DNA from: an uncultured Clostridium sp.
Lineage (GTDB): Bacteria > Bacillota > Clostridia > TANB77 > CAG-508
Assembly: GCA_950059165.1 (NCBI GenBank)
Contig: CATLUC010000021.1
Coordinates: 12,633 to 19,265, forward strand
Reading direction: 5' to 3'
Length of the DNA: 6,633 nt
Made by a program: the position numbers and the translations under genes. Under the pieces are notes generated by a model, which was not told the origin of the DNA, searched no databases, and saw nothing but the letters and a program-made list of their open reading frames with translations. Of the stretch, positions 6,284 through 6,633 are shown piece by piece. The stretch's first letter is position 1. Every line of letters starts with the position of its first letter.

Positions 6284-6633
6284 TTATTTTACTTTTCCCC
6301 ATTTGCTAAGTGGCCAAATACGAATTGCAACAGTACTTTCAATTTTATCTAATGGAATACAACCAAATGACCTACAATCTGTACTATGGTTTCTGTTATC
6401 ACCCATTGCAAACACATAATTTTGTGGTACTATAAAATCATAAAATCCTTCTCCGAAGTGGAACATCTGTAACTATTCCATCTTGCAAATATGATTCTTC
6501 TAAAACCTCTCCATTTATAAAGACTTTTCCTTCTTTTATTTCTACATGTTCTCCAGGAATGGCAATTACTCTTTTTATATAACTTCTTTTTCCTATTTCT
6601 AAAAAGTTATTTACAAACCACTGGAAGGCATTT
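6284..6633 (-). CDS. lepB: signal peptidase I, 5' end outside window, read through one +1 frameshift
   Basis: This is a membrane-bound serine/lysine protease that cleaves signal peptides from exported proteins. Only the C-terminal 115 residues are visible, in segments 6632-6456 and 6454-6284. The first holds YIKRVIAIPGEHVEI, the box D region with the catalytic lysine (K20 of the visible part). The second holds box E, MGDNRNHSTDCRSFGCI, with Cys in place of the usual Ser of DSR. The N-terminal membrane segment and catalytic serine lie beyond the right end. A single extra C at 6455 splits box D from box E; skipping it reads VPL-G-EGFYDFIVP. Read without the shift, the protein stops five codons after CGG and lacks box E. 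Whether the genome has other lepB copies is not visible. It is 12 bases from holB, the first visible gene of that operon. Confidence 0.88.
6453..6458 (-). other. +1 frameshift site 3 (CTT-C-GGA, Gly)
   Basis: The minus strand reads GTT CCA CTT and then CGG AGA AGG ATT TTA TGA, stopping five codons after CGG. Skipping the C at 6455 gives CTT GGA GAA GGA TTT TAT GAT, i.e. L-G-E-G-F-Y-D, leading directly into FIVPQNYVFAMGDNRN of box E. The break has the same form as those at 916 and 219 but lies in an unrelated housekeeping gene. Confidence 0.85.

Noticed and set aside
6438..6443. Stop-codon readthrough or selenocysteine at the TGA following the lepB break.
   Set aside because: The TGA is in the frame left after CGG, where the sequence no longer matches signal peptidase; the protein resumes exactly at GGA instead.
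217..6458. Simple reassignment of CGG to another amino acid, as known in some low-GC Firmicutes.
   Set aside because: Reading CGG as any three-base codon keeps the wrong frame and hits a stop within 3 to 12 codons; only skipping one base restores the conserved protein.
217..6458. Random pseudogenisation or sequencing/assembly error as the cause of the three breaks.
   Set aside because: Not excluded without reads, but three of three breaks being a single C before GGN, outside homopolymers, in two unrelated genes and with no other lesions, fits poorly with random events.
6284..6466. Independent 60-residue gene starting at ATG 6466.
   Set aside because: There is no ribosome binding site, and the product is just the box E end of signal peptidase I, whose upstream half lies immediately before in the other frame.
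1..6633. tRNA, rRNA, CRISPR arrays, insertion sequences, riboswitches.
   Set aside because: No cloverleaf-like segment, spaced direct repeats, transposase or long structured leader is visible; the intergenic regions are all under about 220 bases.

Overview
The window looks like chromosomal DNA from an AT-rich, strictly anaerobic Firmicute, most likely an uncultivated Clostridia or gut-type relative. The reasons are strong GGAGG ribosome binding sites, very T-rich coding strands, a clostridial 2[4Fe-4S] ferredoxin, a flavodiiron protein with rubredoxin, and holB followed by ricT as in Firmicutes. I cannot name the species from sequence alone.

Layout, from the right end in the direction of most transcription (minus strand): signal peptidase I (lepB, 5' end outside the window), DNA polymerase III delta-prime subunit (holB), ricT (PSP1 domain, TTG start) and a small ferredoxin. 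These are closely spaced and end at a hairpin terminator (4301-4324). A sigma-A-type promoter (4163-4190) then starts a second minus-strand unit: a membrane-anchored protein of unknown function, the flavodiiron protein, and a 45-residue rubredoxin. The last two form an oxygen or NO detoxification pair. This unit converges on a 65-residue plus-strand gene of unknown function, and both run into a shared bidirectional hairpin (1979-2001). At the left end, a minus-strand gene encodes an AAA-ATPase-like/PD-(D/E)XK nuclease-like protein (PF09820 plus PF08011 type) that runs off the window.

The main discovery is a recurring, highly specific reading-frame break. Two unrelated genes, the ATPase/nuclease gene (twice) and lepB (once), are interrupted by exactly one extra base. 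All three times the extra base is a C directly before a GGN glycine codon: AGT-C-GGT, GTA-C-GGA and CTT-C-GGA. At each site the conserved protein resumes in the +1 frame with that glycine and no residue lost. In the original frame each site is a CGG codon with a stop 3 to 12 codons later. No other in-frame CGG occurs in any gene of the window, whereas CGT, CGC, CGA, AGA and AGG are all used for arginine. The same short strings (TCGGT, TCGGA, TACGGA) also occur in intact genes with C as the third base of a codon, and there they are read normally. This suggests a translational rule in which an unassigned or unreadable CGG codon triggers +1 frameshifting, or CGGN is decoded as a four-base glycine codon. 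I know of no such system described in bacteria; the nearest precedents are yeast Ty3 and the mitochondria of Perkinsus and glass sponges. Random pseudogenisation or assembly error is not formally excluded but fits poorly.
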